Shown piece after piece: positions 6,275 through 6,721 of a DNA stretch of 6,721 nt. Each line of letters begins with the position of its first letter. The first letter of the stretch is position 1. The translations under genes and the position numbers were made by a program. The notes under the pieces are model-generated. The model did not search any database, was not told the DNA's origin, and was given only the letters and a program-made list of their open reading frames with translations. This DNA comes from Verrucomicrobiaceae bacterium (GTDB lineage Bacteria; Verrucomicrobiota; Verrucomicrobiae; Verrucomicrobiales; Akkermansiaceae): assembly GCA_947372405.1 (NCBI GenBank), contig CANBTO010000283.1, positions 1 through 6,721 on the forward strand, written 5' to 3'.

Positions 6275-6721
6275 ATGAAGCCCCGTATCCTATCCTCCGC
6301 CCGTCTCTCCCTCCCACTCGCCTCCGCGATCGTCGCGCTGCTTGCTACTCCATCTGCTTCTGCCGCCACCCTCAACTGGGACGGAAACGGCACCACCGCC
6401 GGTCTGACCGATGCAACGGGTGCCTGGCTCACGGCCAACCAATGGTGGAATGGCACGGCGAATACCACTTGGGTTTCCGCTTCGGATGCGGTCTTTGGCT
6501 ATGGCGGCGCGGGTACTGCCGTCACTCTGGCCAGCCCGACTACGGCCAATACGCTCACCTTCAACTACTTCACCGGCACCTACACGCTTGGCACGATCAG
6601 TCAAACGCTCACCCTCAGCAGCGGCCTCACCATGAACGCGGGTGCCGGCACGGTGACATTCGCCAGTCCTCTCAAGCTCGGTGCGGACCAATCCTGGATC
6701 AACAATACAGCCAACGTCTTG
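6275..6721 (+). CDS. Exported autotransporter-associated beta-strand-type protein (5' part only)
   Basis: An ATG at 6275 opens a frame that runs without a stop for 149 codons to the window edge, so only the N-terminus is seen. Residues 1-30 form a clear Sec signal peptide: basic start (KPR, R10), hydrophobic core around 12-23, and a cleavage motif ASA after residue 30. The mature part begins ATLNWDGNG, then shows spaced Trp residues (W50, W57, W58 and W66) and Ser/Thr/Gly/Asn-rich beta-strand sequence such as TANTLTF and GTYTLGTISQTLTL. This pattern is typical of proteins with autotransporter-associated beta-strand repeats (PATR/PF12951 type), which in Verrucomicrobiota are often very long and may end in PEP-CTERM or autotransporter domains. 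The end is outside the window, so secretion route and anchoring cannot be stated. The role is probably surface or extracellular. No Shine-Dalgarno precedes the start. Confidence 0.85.
   Translation, partial: MKPRILSSARLSLPLASAIVALLATPSASAATLNWDGNGTTAGLTDATGAWLTANQWWNGTANTTWVSASDAVFGYGGAGTAVTLASPTTANTLTFNYFTGTYTLGTISQTLTLSSGLTMNAGAGTVTFASPLKLGADQSWINNTANVL

Overview
The window looks like chromosomal DNA from a free-living, GC-rich, Gram-negative-type bacterium. My best guess is Verrucomicrobiota, near Luteolibacter/Haloferula. That is inference from three things: lipoprotein signal peptides, an autotransporter-associated beta-strand type exported protein, and an atypical plant/trypanosome-like phosphofructokinase. 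No rRNA, tRNA, CRISPR array, phage gene or transposase gene is visible.

Layout. (1) Positions 1-779, minus strand: the first 259 codons of trpD (anthranilate phosphoribosyltransferase, tryptophan biosynthesis), cut by the window's left edge. (2) 780-907: a divergent intergenic region with a small dyad. (3) 908-2578, plus: a predicted lipoprotein of 556 residues with a C-terminal alpha/beta-hydrolase (lipase/esterase-like) domain. (4) 2723-4057, plus: pfkA, an atypical 6-phosphofructokinase with the Gly (ATP-type) and Lys (PPi-type) signature mix of the ATP-dependent clade. (5) 4058-4332: a non-coding gap dominated by two REP-like palindromes in inverted orientation (4159-4295). (6) 4333-5661, plus: a second predicted lipoprotein alpha/beta hydrolase, clearly related to the first around its catalytic core, with an EF-hand-like calcium loop in its N-terminal domain. 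(7) 5662-6274: a 613-base gap with no convincing gene, holding degenerate 9-10 bp AATC/ACGGATT repeats. (8) 6275-6721, plus: the start of a large exported beta-strand-rich protein, cut by the right edge.

How the genes relate. The two hydrolases probably work at the cell envelope on ester or acyl substrates that cannot be named from sequence. TrpD and PfkA are ordinary cytoplasmic metabolic enzymes. The gaps between genes (144 to 613 bases) and the changes of functional category argue against one operon, although 908-2578 and pfkA could be co-transcribed. I see no convincing new multi-gene system. The most unusual sequence is the REP-like inverted pair just upstream of the second hydrolase, followed by the 9-bp repeat clusters in the last gap and the two hydrolase paralogues either side of pfkA.
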